From Acidiparvus fluvialis (lineage in GTDB: Bacteria > Acidobacteriota > Holophagae > Holophagales > Holophagaceae): a DNA stretch of 64,000 nucleotides. Location: NCBI GenBank assembly GCA_041263285.1, contig JBFSVS010000003.1:1-64000 (forward strand), given 5' to 3'. The position numbers were made by a program, and so were the translations under genes. Of this stretch, positions 9,574-17,015 are shown in pieces. The notes below the pieces were generated by a model. The model was given only the letters and a program-made list of their open reading frames with translations, was not told where the DNA came from and did not search any database. Position 1 is the first letter of the stretch, and the number at the start of each line of letters is the position of its first letter.

Positions 9574-10280
9574 AACAACTTAGTTGGCGATTATTCATTT
9601 TTATTGCAATTATGATCTCAACAGGCTGTTCGAGTCTCTTTAGGTCTAACGCCACATATCAAAATAAAGAAATCGGCCTGCTAAAGATGTCCGTTTACAC
9701 CGAAGAGGGAATTGCTAGCTGGTACGGCGGCGATGGAGATGGTTTCGCTGGACTCCTCACTGCCAATGGGGAAACTTATGACCCTGATCAAATGACCTGC
9801 GCACACAAAGTCCTTCCTCTTGGCACTATATTGAAAGTGACCAACCTAGAAAATGATCGGTCGGTTATTGTGCGGGTAAACGATCGAGGACCCTACGTCG
9901 ATGGCCGAATTATAGATCTGTCTCTTCGGGCGGCAACCCTTTTAGATATAAGGATCAAGGGAACCTCAAGAGTACGGATTGTCTCTAGTGATCTTAAGGG
10001 GCAACCACAGCCAATGACTACTCTAGATGTAAACAATCCTTTCACAATTCAATTGATGGCCGCAGAAAATAAAAAAGATCTTGAGCCACTTAGGCAGATA
10101 GTCGATAAGTTTTATGAGGGTTCATATCTTGAGGAATTTACAGATCGCAATGGACGTGTAGTTTATCGCTTAAGAATAGGTTTATATAAGGATCGTGAAT
10201 CCGCTGAGTATTTAGCCGGGAATCTCAAAAGAGTGCTACGGGCCAAAGGTGTCATTCCCTATGTCACAAGGAAGCGATAG
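9570..10280 (+). CDS. rlpA: RlpA-type septal lipoprotein / lytic transglycosylase with SPOR domain
   Basis: 236 residues with a lipoprotein signal ending at Cys20 (IAIMISTGCSS). The RlpA double-psi beta-barrel spans about residues 45-145, with ASWYGGDGDGFAG, TANGETYDPDQMTCAHKVLP, TNLENDRSVIVRVNDRGPY and GRIIDLSLRAA, the conserved signature. Residues about 160-236 (FTIQLMAAENKKDLEPL...YRLRIGLYKDRESAEYLAG) form a SPOR domain that binds denuded glycan at the septum. RlpA in Pseudomonas cleaves such glycans. The start is GTG overlapping the previous stop by 4 bases. Confidence 0.93.
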   Translation: MKQLSWRLFIFIAIMISTGCSSLFRSNATYQNKEIGLLKMSVYTEEGIASWYGGDGDGFAGLLTANGETYDPDQMTCAHKVLPLGTILKVTNLENDRSVIVRVNDRGPYVDGRIIDLSLRAATLLDIRIKGTSRVRIVSSDLKGQPQPMTTLDVNNPFTIQLMAAENKKDLEPLRQIVDKFYEGSYLEEFTDRNGRVVYRLRIGLYKDRESAEYLAGNLKRVLRAKGVIPYVTRKR

Positions 10281-10328
10281 TTGATTCAGTAGGTTTTTCT
10301 CTCATACTTAAACCTTGGGGTATGCTTC

Positions 10329-10985
10329 GTGAACAAAAAGAATTACTTGATTATTCCAGCGGGGGGACAAGGTGTCCGCATGGGAAGTCCCATTCCCAAG
10401 CAATTTATTAATTGGAGAGGTAGACCCATCCTTCAATCAACGATTCTTGCTTTTCTGGATTCAGAAATGCCGCCGCTAGAGGCCATTATTGTTGCGGTTC
10501 CCCGCGACTATATCCCCTTGGTTAAGTCGTGGGCTCCGCCCATTACCTTTGAAGTCGTTGAGGGCGGTACAACACGCTTTCAGTCAGTATCCAATTGTCT
10601 AGATCGAATCCCTTCTGATGATAATCCCACAGTGCTTATCCACGATGGCGTGCGCCCTTTTCCTCCGGCGAGGGAGATTAAAAAAGCACTTGAGGTTATT
10701 CAACCTGAAGAAGTCGTGATTCTAGCTGAGCCAATCTTTGATACTGTAAAACGAGTCGATTCAGAGCTCTTGGTATCTAGAACTGAAGATCGTACGGTTT
10801 TGTACCGTGCACAAACGCCCCAAATCGCAAGACGATCAATCTGGGTTCAAGCTTTCGAGTTTGCAAAGATGCATCATGCAGAGATCACTGATGATTCTCT
10901 AGCAGCTGAAAAGGCCGGCATACCTGTCCGTATTGTGAGTTCGCCAATCTCCAATCGAAAGATCACCAATCCTGCTGACCTTTAA
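10329..10985 (+). CDS. ispD: 2-C-methyl-D-erythritol 4-phosphate cytidylyltransferase
   Basis: 218 residues, third step of the MEP isoprenoid pathway (CTP + MEP to CDP-ME). It shows the nucleotidyltransferase N terminus IPAGGQGVRMGSPIPKQF, then LIHDGVRPF, the Asp/Lys-bearing FDTVKRVD segment, RAQTPQIARR, and ITDDSLAAEKAGIPVRIV. It ends right after ITNPADL, about ten residues earlier than most IspD proteins, losing the last helix. The start is GTG, with GGGG upstream. ispF lies about 37 kb away in this window rather than adjacent. Confidence 0.93.
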   Translation: MNKKNYLIIPAGGQGVRMGSPIPKQFINWRGRPILQSTILAFLDSEMPPLEAIIVAVPRDYIPLVKSWAPPITFEVVEGGTTRFQSVSNCLDRIPSDDNPTVLIHDGVRPFPPAREIKKALEVIQPEEVVILAEPIFDTVKRVDSELLVSRTEDRTVLYRAQTPQIARRSIWVQAFEFAKMHHAEITDDSLAAEKAGIPVRIVSSPISNRKITNPADL

Positions 10986-11102
10986 TAAAAATGAGGTAAG
11001 GGTCCTACACTCTGTGGTGTGGAAAACTCGATCTCTATATCTTTAGCCCTTGTCTCGATTTGACTGAGTGATTTCAATCTGTAAACCCCCTATGATTTAC
11101 CT

Positions 11103-11981
11103 ATGAGTCTCACCTCTTTGTCTATGAGTCGCACCCTAAGTCGACCGATCCGTGTCGAGGGGAGAGGCGTTCATTCAAATACTCCTTCCTCCATTCTCTT
11201 AAAGCCCGTGGTTAGTGATACTGGACTCCGTTTTATTCATTCGGCAAGTTCAACCATTATTCCCGTCGATGTCACCTTCTTGAGGTCTACTGCTTACGCC
11301 ACAACCCTCTCAAAAAACGGGGTTGAAATTCAGACGGTTGAACATTTACTATCCGCTCTTGTAGGATTGTCGGTTTTTAATCTCGATCTAGTTTTAGAGT
11401 CACCTGCAACCACGCAAGAACTCCCCATTTTAGATGGAAGCTCTAAGGAGTGGGTTAATCGCATCTTGGAGGCTGGCATATCTAGTCTGGAACTACCTCA
11501 GAAAACCCTTAAAATCAAAGAAAAAATCAATATTGTTCAAGGAAATAAGTCCATTTCTGTCGAACCTTCATCGGGTTTGATTATTGACTACACCATTCAA
11601 TTTGATCACTCCGTTATTGGTACCCAACACCACCGTTTACTTCTCGATCCCCGATCCTACCTATCCGAAATTGGCTCAGCACGAACTTTCTGCCTCGAGA
11701 GTGAAATCAAATCTATGCGAGAACTTGGCTTAGCCAAAGGTGGAAGCTTGGATAACGCAATTGTCTATACCGACCATGGTCCCTTAAACGGTGTCCTCCG
11801 CTACAAAGATGAACCCGTTCGTCATAAAATTTTAGATCTGGTTGGCGACCTAGCTCTCCTAGGTTGTCCCCTTGAGGGGAAGATTATCGCTCAAGGGGCA
11901 GGACATCAACTCCACACCGAACTCTGCAGACGCATTCTCCAAGAATCTCATAAGTGGGAATTGACGACCTTGGCCTCCTAG
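11103..11981 (+). CDS. lpxC: UDP-3-O-acyl-N-acetylglucosamine deacetylase
   Basis: 292 residues, committed step of lipid A synthesis and therefore evidence for an outer membrane with LPS. Zinc ligands are visible: His81 in QTVEHLLSAL, His241 and Asp245 in RHKILDLVGDL. The second catalytic His is in GAGHQLHTEL near 268. VEGRGVHSN and GSARTFCLESE are conserved. It is a stand-alone LpxC, not fused to FabZ. A second in-frame ATG lies 7 codons in and is also possible. A 117-base gap separates it from ispD. Confidence 0.96.
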   Translation: MSLTSLSMSRTLSRPIRVEGRGVHSNTPSSILLKPVVSDTGLRFIHSASSTIIPVDVTFLRSTAYATTLSKNGVEIQTVEHLLSALVGLSVFNLDLVLESPATTQELPILDGSSKEWVNRILEAGISSLELPQKTLKIKEKINIVQGNKSISVEPSSGLIIDYTIQFDHSVIGTQHHRLLLDPRSYLSEIGSARTFCLESEIKSMRELGLAKGGSLDNAIVYTDHGPLNGVLRYKDEPVRHKILDLVGDLALLGCPLEGKIIAQGAGHQLHTELCRRILQESHKWELTTLAS

Positions 11982-12020
11982 GGTCATTCTTTAATTTCGA
12001 TGGTAGGGTTACTATAAATC

Positions 12021-12542
12021 ATGCAACTTCGAGACTTTGAATCCTTACCTGCTTCATCTAAGCTCTGGGTGGTTGCCCTGAGCCTACCGTTGACAGAGAC
12101 TCAGGCTAAGTCCCTAGAACAATCCCTTGAGAACCTCTTATCTCATTGGGCACATAAAGGTCAACATTATGCGCCGGCATATTCAATTCTTTTCAACCAA
12201 GTTATCTTGATTGCCGAAGAATCCATGGCTCACGAAGCCAGTGGCTGCGCAATTGATGGTTTAATGCGGAAGTTTGGAATGATTGTGACGAGTCTTTCCC
12301 TTAAAGTGGTCAATCCTACGGAATCTATTCTCTGGACTAATGACCACAAGGACCTCCGGGTCAGCTCAAAGAGCGATATTCCTCATCTCATTGCGAAGAA
12401 AGAATTGAAAGCGACCTCCCTTATCGCTGATTTTGGTCTCGAAACCCTCGAACAACTTGCGACCCAAGGGCTTTTTAGGATTTGTTCAACTACTTGGCTA
12501 GGGCGAAAGTATTTCCAAGATGCAGTTAGTACAGTGAATTAA
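12021..12542 (+). CDS. Unknown conserved-looking protein
   Basis: 173 residues, soluble, no signal or membrane segment. It begins LRDFESLPASSKLWVVALSLPLTETQAKSLEQSLENLL, has a mid-protein GCAIDGLMRKFG, and ends with FRICSTTWLGRKYF. The layout recalls small proteins annotated in other phyla as ABC-transporter ATPase-like that lack any P-loop. I see no P-loop here and assign no function. It follows lpxC by 39 bases and converges with the next gene. Confidence 0.7.
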   Translation: MQLRDFESLPASSKLWVVALSLPLTETQAKSLEQSLENLLSHWAHKGQHYAPAYSILFNQVILIAEESMAHEASGCAIDGLMRKFGMIVTSLSLKVVNPTESILWTNDHKDLRVSSKSDIPHLIAKKELKATSLIADFGLETLEQLATQGLFRICSTTWLGRKYFQDAVSTVN

Positions 12543-12551
12543 GAATTAATC

Positions 12552-12965
12552 TTAATATTGCTTACCTTGGAATTTTGATTGCCATGGTTCTTTCGTTTCT
12601 TCTTCATTAGGGATGTCGCTTTTAACAACGCCCTTAGATAGAGCTTGGATCAACGAAGTACCCACGGCCGAAGGAACCATTTTGGCAATCTTCGCCAACG
12701 GAGCACTTGGGACCGGGGGAGTTAAAGATTTTACAGGGGTCGGAGTACTGGTCGTAGATGCTACGCGCTTAAGATATTTATGGGTCTTCTTTTGGGCCTT
12801 CAAAGACGCTTGTTTTTCCTCGTCTAAAACGATTTGAGATTTTTTGACTGTTTTGGCGGGGGTTTTTGTTGATTTTGGCGATTGCTTAATTTCACGAGAT
12901 TGAGAATTTGGCTTGGATGCGTCCTCGAGTAACTTAGCCAAACTGGACAACTGATTGATGGTCAT
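12552..12965 (-). CDS. Basic low-complexity Lys/Pro/Ser/Thr-rich protein of unknown function
   Basis: 137 residues. The central part (about residues 15-75) is dominated by Lys, Ser, Thr, Pro and Gln, likely disordered and positively charged. A hydrophobic stretch PSAPLAKIAKMVPSAVGTSL and an acidic tail (DIPNEEETKEPWQSKF) follow. No domain is recognised. It converges with the 12021 gene, leaving a 9-base gap, and diverges from the cytochrome gene. The composition would suit a nucleic-acid- or polymer-binding role, but that is speculation. Coding status is supported by the uninterrupted frame, not by homology. Confidence 0.5.
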   Translation of the reverse strand: MTINQLSSLAKLLEDASKPNSQSREIKQSPKSTKTPAKTVKKSQIVLDEEKQASLKAQKKTHKYLKRVASTTSTPTPVKSLTPPVPSAPLAKIAKMVPSAVGTSLIQALSKGVVKSDIPNEEETKEPWQSKFQGKQY

Positions 12966-13060
12966 TTAAGGGAGGACTCCGAAAGTAGACGAAAAATCAA
13001 AAGTACCATCAAAGAGTTCATTTGAGTAGGATTAATCTTGCAGAGTGGGGGGAGAAAAAT

Positions 13061-13582
13061 ATGAACATGCGTCGCCTTTCCCTATCATTGTGGCTGATTG
13101 TCCTAGTCTTGAGCTCACTGAATGGGATCTCTTGTCGCTCACGATCGCAAACTGATCATAAAGCCACCCAATCTATAAGTTCAGCGGATCTTAAAGAACC
13201 AAATTGGAAACTTGCCCTGCCCCCATCCCTTAGCTTTGCAGGCCCTCATAAGGGAACTTATCAAGAAACCTTCATGAACCCCATTGCGTTCTCTGCACTT
13301 CAAGAGAATAACTTTGCTCCTTGGCCTGAAGGTAGCGAATTTATCAAGCGAACCACGAGTGAAAAAGGCGAGGTCATTAGTTATAGTACGCAGTTCAAAA
13401 AAAATGGCTGGGAATGGGCCACTTTCAATAAAGAGGGGAAATTAATTTGGAGGACCTCAAGCTCGACCTCTTCAAGCTGTAATGAATGTCACCAACAGAT
13501 GGCCTCAAAATTTGACGGTGTTTTTACTCCAGTTTTCTTCGGAAAAGGCTCCTTATCGATCCCGATCAATAAATCAAAATAA
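13061..13582 (+). CDS. Cytochrome P460-like monohaem c lipoprotein or exported protein
   Basis: 173 residues from the ATG at 13061, chosen over an upstream TTG because GGGGGGAG precedes it at good spacing. A hydrophobic leader ends in SLNGISCRS, a lipobox-like site. The mature part has the P460 pattern: FAPWPEGSEFIKRTT, FKKNGWEWATFNKEGKL, then a CNECH haem-c motif near residue 140, one CxxCH only. P460 proteins oxidise small nitrogen or other compounds, or act as electron carriers; the substrate here is unknown. The Lys that cross-links haem in true P460 cannot be assigned by eye. It precedes feoAB. Confidence 0.75.
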   Translation: MNMRRLSLSLWLIVLVLSSLNGISCRSRSQTDHKATQSISSADLKEPNWKLALPPSLSFAGPHKGTYQETFMNPIAFSALQENNFAPWPEGSEFIKRTTSEKGEVISYSTQFKKNGWEWATFNKEGKLIWRTSSSTSSSCNECHQQMASKFDGVFTPVFFGKGSLSIPINKSK

Positions 13583-13714
13583 AAGTTACCCCGAGCTATG
13601 AGACTCGTGATTATCCATACTTTACGCCGAGATAATTGCTGATTGGCTGGACGGGCTATTGGTATTGAGACTGAATCTCATTTATACTTAAAGTTCTTCC
13701 CCCTGAAAGGCCGC

Positions 13715-13963
13715 ATGAATCTTGAATTAGCTCCTCTATCTACAAAGTGGCGGGTTAAGTCAGTCAACCCAGATCCTAGCGACGAGGATCGGGCTAGGCA
13801 TTTGGAGGAAATAGGTTTTTTACGAGGGGAACCGGTGGCAGTTTTAGCCCGAGCCTTTCCCGGGGGAGATCCCATGGTTGTTCGAATTGGTCTCTCGACT
13901 TTTGCGTTACGTCGCGCAGAAGCTCGCTGTATTGAGATTGAAGCGGATACCCCTAGTGTCTAA
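13715..13963 (+). CDS. feoA: FeoA-family ferrous iron transport accessory protein
   Basis: 82 residues, an SH3-like FeoA domain (LELAPLSTKWRVKSV, RARHLEEIGFLRGEPVAVLARAFPGGDPMVVRIG, FALRRAEARCIEI). FeoA modulates the FeoB transporter. The start at the ATG with AAAGG just upstream is preferred to a TTG 72 bases earlier, because the domain begins at this Met. It overlaps the probable feoB start by 8 bases, indicating translational coupling. Confidence 0.9.
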   Translation: MNLELAPLSTKWRVKSVNPDPSDEDRARHLEEIGFLRGEPVAVLARAFPGGDPMVVRIGLSTFALRRAEARCIEIEADTPSV

Positions 13964-15845
13964 TAGTCCAACCGCCCCTGCCAATACTGTCCTAGTAGCT
14001 TTAGTAGGAAATCCGAATTCCGGGAAGACCGCTCTATTTAATCTTTTAACCGGAGGTCAGCAAAAAGTTGCCAACTACGCCGGTGTTACCGTAGAAAGAA
14101 AAGAAGGGCTGATTCGCATTCATGAGACCCATAATCTTCGAGTTTTAGATTTACCGGGTATCTACAGCTTAATTCCAAGATCGCAAGATGAACGGATTAC
14201 CTGTGACGTACTTCAAGGCCGTGCCTGGGGTGAAAAGAAGCCAGATCTTTTGGTCTGCGTGCTGGATGCCACAAACCTTAGGCGCAGTCTTCGCTTAGCC
14301 CTCACCGTCAAGCGGATCGGTATCCCATGTATCGTAGCCCTCAATATGTCCGATTTAGCCGCTCAGCGAGGCCTGACTATTGACGCTGATGACCTATCGA
14401 ATGAACTAGGTTTACCCGTCGTTAAAACTGTGGCTGTGAAGACCAAGGGTGATGAGGATTTGAGAGCATGTTTGGCAACAGAATCGTGGAAAAAAACATC
14501 AATCTCTCGCCCCTCTAATTCGCCTGAACCCCTAGAGCCAATAAAAGAAGTCGAGGTTGATCACCTGGCCGTGAAGAAGATTTTGCGCCGGTTAAACCTA
14601 GACCATTTAATTCCGGACCAATTCAGTGATCGCTTAGATGGTGTTCTCTTACATCCATATCTTGGACCCTGCATCTTGGCTGGAGTACTCTTTTTTATCT
14701 TTCAAGCCGTATTCAGTTGGGCTGCTTTACCCATGGACCTGATCGAATCCTCAACCACTTGGTTGGCCGAAATCTTAAGATCTAGTTTCCCTGACACCTG
14801 GTGGCGTAGCCTTCTTACTGATGGGCTCCTTGCTGGTCTTGGAGGGGTAATTATCTTTTTGCCTCAAATTTTGATCCTATTCTTTTTTATTCTTTTAATG
14901 GAGGAATCGGGCTACCTACCTCGTGCAGCATTTTTGATGGATCGCCTGATGGGGTCAGTGGGTCTCTCGGGTCGTTCATTCATCCCCCTGCTCTCGAGTT
15001 TTGCGTGCGCCATTCCGGGAATCATGTCTACTCGAACCATCGCAAACGAACGGGACCGCTTAATTACAATTCTGATCATCCCTCTCATGACGTGTTCGGC
15101 CCGTTTGCCTGTCTATGCTTTATTAATTGGAGCTTTTATTCCACAACGAGCGGTCGGGGGATTTGAACTTCAGGGTCTCGTTCTTTTCGGACTCTATCTC
15201 GCTGGTATTTTGGGCGCCATGTTGGTCGCTTTAGCACTAAAACTCCTCACACCATCAGGTCGACAGACCAGACCCTTGATGATGGAATTACCCACCTATC
15301 ATCGACCCACCGTTCTGAGTATTAGCCTTGGCCTTTGGCAGAGGGTAAAAATCTTCATCAAACGCGTGGGAGGTATTATTCTGTTGTTAACCCTACTCTT
15401 GTGGTTTCTTGCGAGTTACCCAATCGCACCCGATGGGGCTACCAAGACGGCTATTGAGTACAGTTACGCTGGTTGGCTGGGCCGAGGGTTGCAACATATT
15501 TTTGAACCGATTGGATTTAACTGGCAAATCAGTATTGCACTAGTCCCTGGACTTGCTGCCCGGGAAGTCGCTGTGAGCGCCCTTGGCACGGTTTATGCGC
15601 TGTCTGGGGATAATACCGCTGCCTTACTTACCCCCATCCTGTTCAATCAATGGAGTCTTGCGACAGGCTTATCCCTACTGGCTTGGTACGTATTTGCTCC
15701 CCAATGCATGTCAACACTTGTCGCCATTAAACGTGAAACCGGTGGATGGAAAATACCTTTGATCACGGGAACCTATTTATTCGCTTTATCTTATCTGGCT
15801 TCTTTCCTAACTTATCGTACGGCAGTTTTTCTTGGGTGGGGTTGA
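13956..15845 (+). CDS. feoB: Ferrous iron transporter FeoB
   Basis: 629 residues. An N-terminal GTPase domain has G1 GNPNSGKT (residues 18-25), the switch with VTVERKEG, G3 DLPG, and G4 NMSD. A GDI-like helical part follows, then a membrane domain of about eight helices, including the Gate sequences ESGYLPRAAFLMDRLM and FSCAIPGIMSTR-like (SFACAIPGIMSTRTI), and GLAAREVAVSALGTVYAL. It imports Fe2+ through the inner membrane. The GTG start at 13956 is inferred from the FeoA overlap and the alignment with the G1 motif; frame-open sequence continues upstream to 13878. Somewhat shorter than the 700-770 residues of enterobacterial FeoB. Confidence 0.93.
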   Translation: MSNSPTAPANTVLVALVGNPNSGKTALFNLLTGGQQKVANYAGVTVERKEGLIRIHETHNLRVLDLPGIYSLIPRSQDERITCDVLQGRAWGEKKPDLLVCVLDATNLRRSLRLALTVKRIGIPCIVALNMSDLAAQRGLTIDADDLSNELGLPVVKTVAVKTKGDEDLRACLATESWKKTSISRPSNSPEPLEPIKEVEVDHLAVKKILRRLNLDHLIPDQFSDRLDGVLLHPYLGPCILAGVLFFIFQAVFSWAALPMDLIESSTTWLAEILRSSFPDTWWRSLLTDGLLAGLGGVIIFLPQILILFFFILLMEESGYLPRAAFLMDRLMGSVGLSGRSFIPLLSSFACAIPGIMSTRTIANERDRLITILIIPLMTCSARLPVYALLIGAFIPQRAVGGFELQGLVLFGLYLAGILGAMLVALALKLLTPSGRQTRPLMMELPTYHRPTVLSISLGLWQRVKIFIKRVGGIILLLTLLLWFLASYPIAPDGATKTAIEYSYAGWLGRGLQHIFEPIGFNWQISIALVPGLAAREVAVSALGTVYALSGDNTAALLTPILFNQWSLATGLSLLAWYVFAPQCMSTLVAIKRETGGWKIPLITGTYLFALSYLASFLTYRTAVFLGWG

Positions 15846-15893
15846 GGGTCGCTTGGTAAGAATGAAAAATAAAAAAATGACTAAGTTCATTAC

Positions 15894-16766
15894 ATGAAGA
15901 ATTTTCAAACCTCTCTTTTATTTTTGGAAAATAAGGTTTTAAATATAAAAGATCTTTCGCGGGATCCAATTCGCTTTGTTCGACAATTTAAAAATCCCAA
16001 GGATCAAGAATTAATCGGATGGATCGCGGCCCATCTCTCTTATGGACGGGTGGAGGGAATTCAAAAGGCGATCGAGAAAGCGACGAAACCCCTTGGAGAT
16101 CGTCCTTCAGATAAGGCACTAGGGGTCTCTCACGACTATTGGACTCGGGAATATCAATCTGCTATTCATGATTGGAAATGGAGATTTCATAAACCAAGCG
16201 ATATAGCTCATTGGATTCGAGGTTGGGTTGAGATTCAACAGTCTGGAGGGCTAGAACAGAGGCTTGTGCCAACAAAGAAATCAACTGCAGATAATCAATT
16301 AGGTTTACTAATCGAAAATTTAAAAAAAGATTTACCCATGAGCTATGGCCTCCGTTTTAATTTGCCAAATCCCAATGAGGGTTCGACGGCTAAACGTTGG
16401 AGGATGATGATCCGATGGTTTGTACGCTCGGGGTGGCCTGATCTCGGAATCTGGAGCCGCTACCCTCCGTCCGATCTGATTATCCCCGTTGATGTCCACA
16501 TAGGAAGGATCACCCGGTATTTAGGTATTCATAATCAGAAGGGGGTTAACAATAAATTAGCCATCCGAATCACCGAGGCCTTAAGAACCGTGGATCCGAT
16601 GGATCCCCTTCGATTTGACTACCCCCTGGCCCATATGGGAATTGATGGCAACTGCCCCACAAAACTAAATTTGACTATTTGCGCATTATGCCCGTTATAC
16701 GAGGTTTGCGATCGCCCAAAGGGGTACCCATATAAAAACCTGAAAGACACCAAGGTCACGATATAA
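15894..16766 (+). CDS. DUF2400 / TIGR02757 family protein
   Basis: 290 residues. It matches the TIGR02757 pattern: DPIRFVRQFKNPKDQELIGWIAAHLSYGRVEGI at the N terminus, MMIRWFVRSGWPDLGIWS in the middle, the DVHIGRITRYLGI segment, and a C-terminal cysteine cluster CPTKLNLTICALCPLYEVC. The helix-hairpin-like DVHIGR and the terminal Cys set recall DNA glycosylases of the endonuclease III class, but the family's function is not established. It stands between feoB and nrdJ with 48 bases to feoB. Confidence 0.85.
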   Translation: MKNFQTSLLFLENKVLNIKDLSRDPIRFVRQFKNPKDQELIGWIAAHLSYGRVEGIQKAIEKATKPLGDRPSDKALGVSHDYWTREYQSAIHDWKWRFHKPSDIAHWIRGWVEIQQSGGLEQRLVPTKKSTADNQLGLLIENLKKDLPMSYGLRFNLPNPNEGSTAKRWRMMIRWFVRSGWPDLGIWSRYPPSDLIIPVDVHIGRITRYLGIHNQKGVNNKLAIRITEALRTVDPMDPLRFDYPLAHMGIDGNCPTKLNLTICALCPLYEVCDRPKGYPYKNLKDTKVTI

Positions 16767-17015
16767 CGAGTGTTTAGACCCTATAATTGCACCTTTTTAA
16801 CTGCAGGTCTGAGATTCAGTAAATAGGGGTTAGAGGTCCAAATAAAACTTCAAGATACCCCCTTGACGGCACAAGGCATAGGGGTGATTCTACTAAGCCG
16901 ACCCCACCCCTTGCGGTACGGATCCCCGGTATACCCTGGGACATCAGTCTGTTTCTTACAAAAAAGCCTGATTTCAAAACCATTACCAACTTTTACAGCA
17001 CGAGGAACTTGTTTC
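16767..17015 (+). promoter_or_regulatory. Long structured leader upstream of nrdJ
   Basis: 249 bases without a convincing gene. A TATAAT at 16782-16787 (no good -35) would give a leader of about 220 nt if used as a -10. The G/C-rich part, 16860-16940, has complementary blocks: GGGGTG near 16880 against CACCCC near 16905, and a possible hairpin GGTACGG...CCG...TACC at about 16914-16935 that includes the palindrome GGTATACC (16928-16935). No riboswitch class is recognised. An open frame from a TTG at 16863 runs into nrdJ, but its 51 codons do not look like RNR sequence. Confidence 0.4.

Noticed and set aside
16801..16820. Sequence resembling the B12-box AGACCTGC in the nrdJ leader
   Set aside because: It reads on the opposite strand to nrdJ and lacks the surrounding conserved cobalamin-riboswitch core; an 8-base match by chance is likely.
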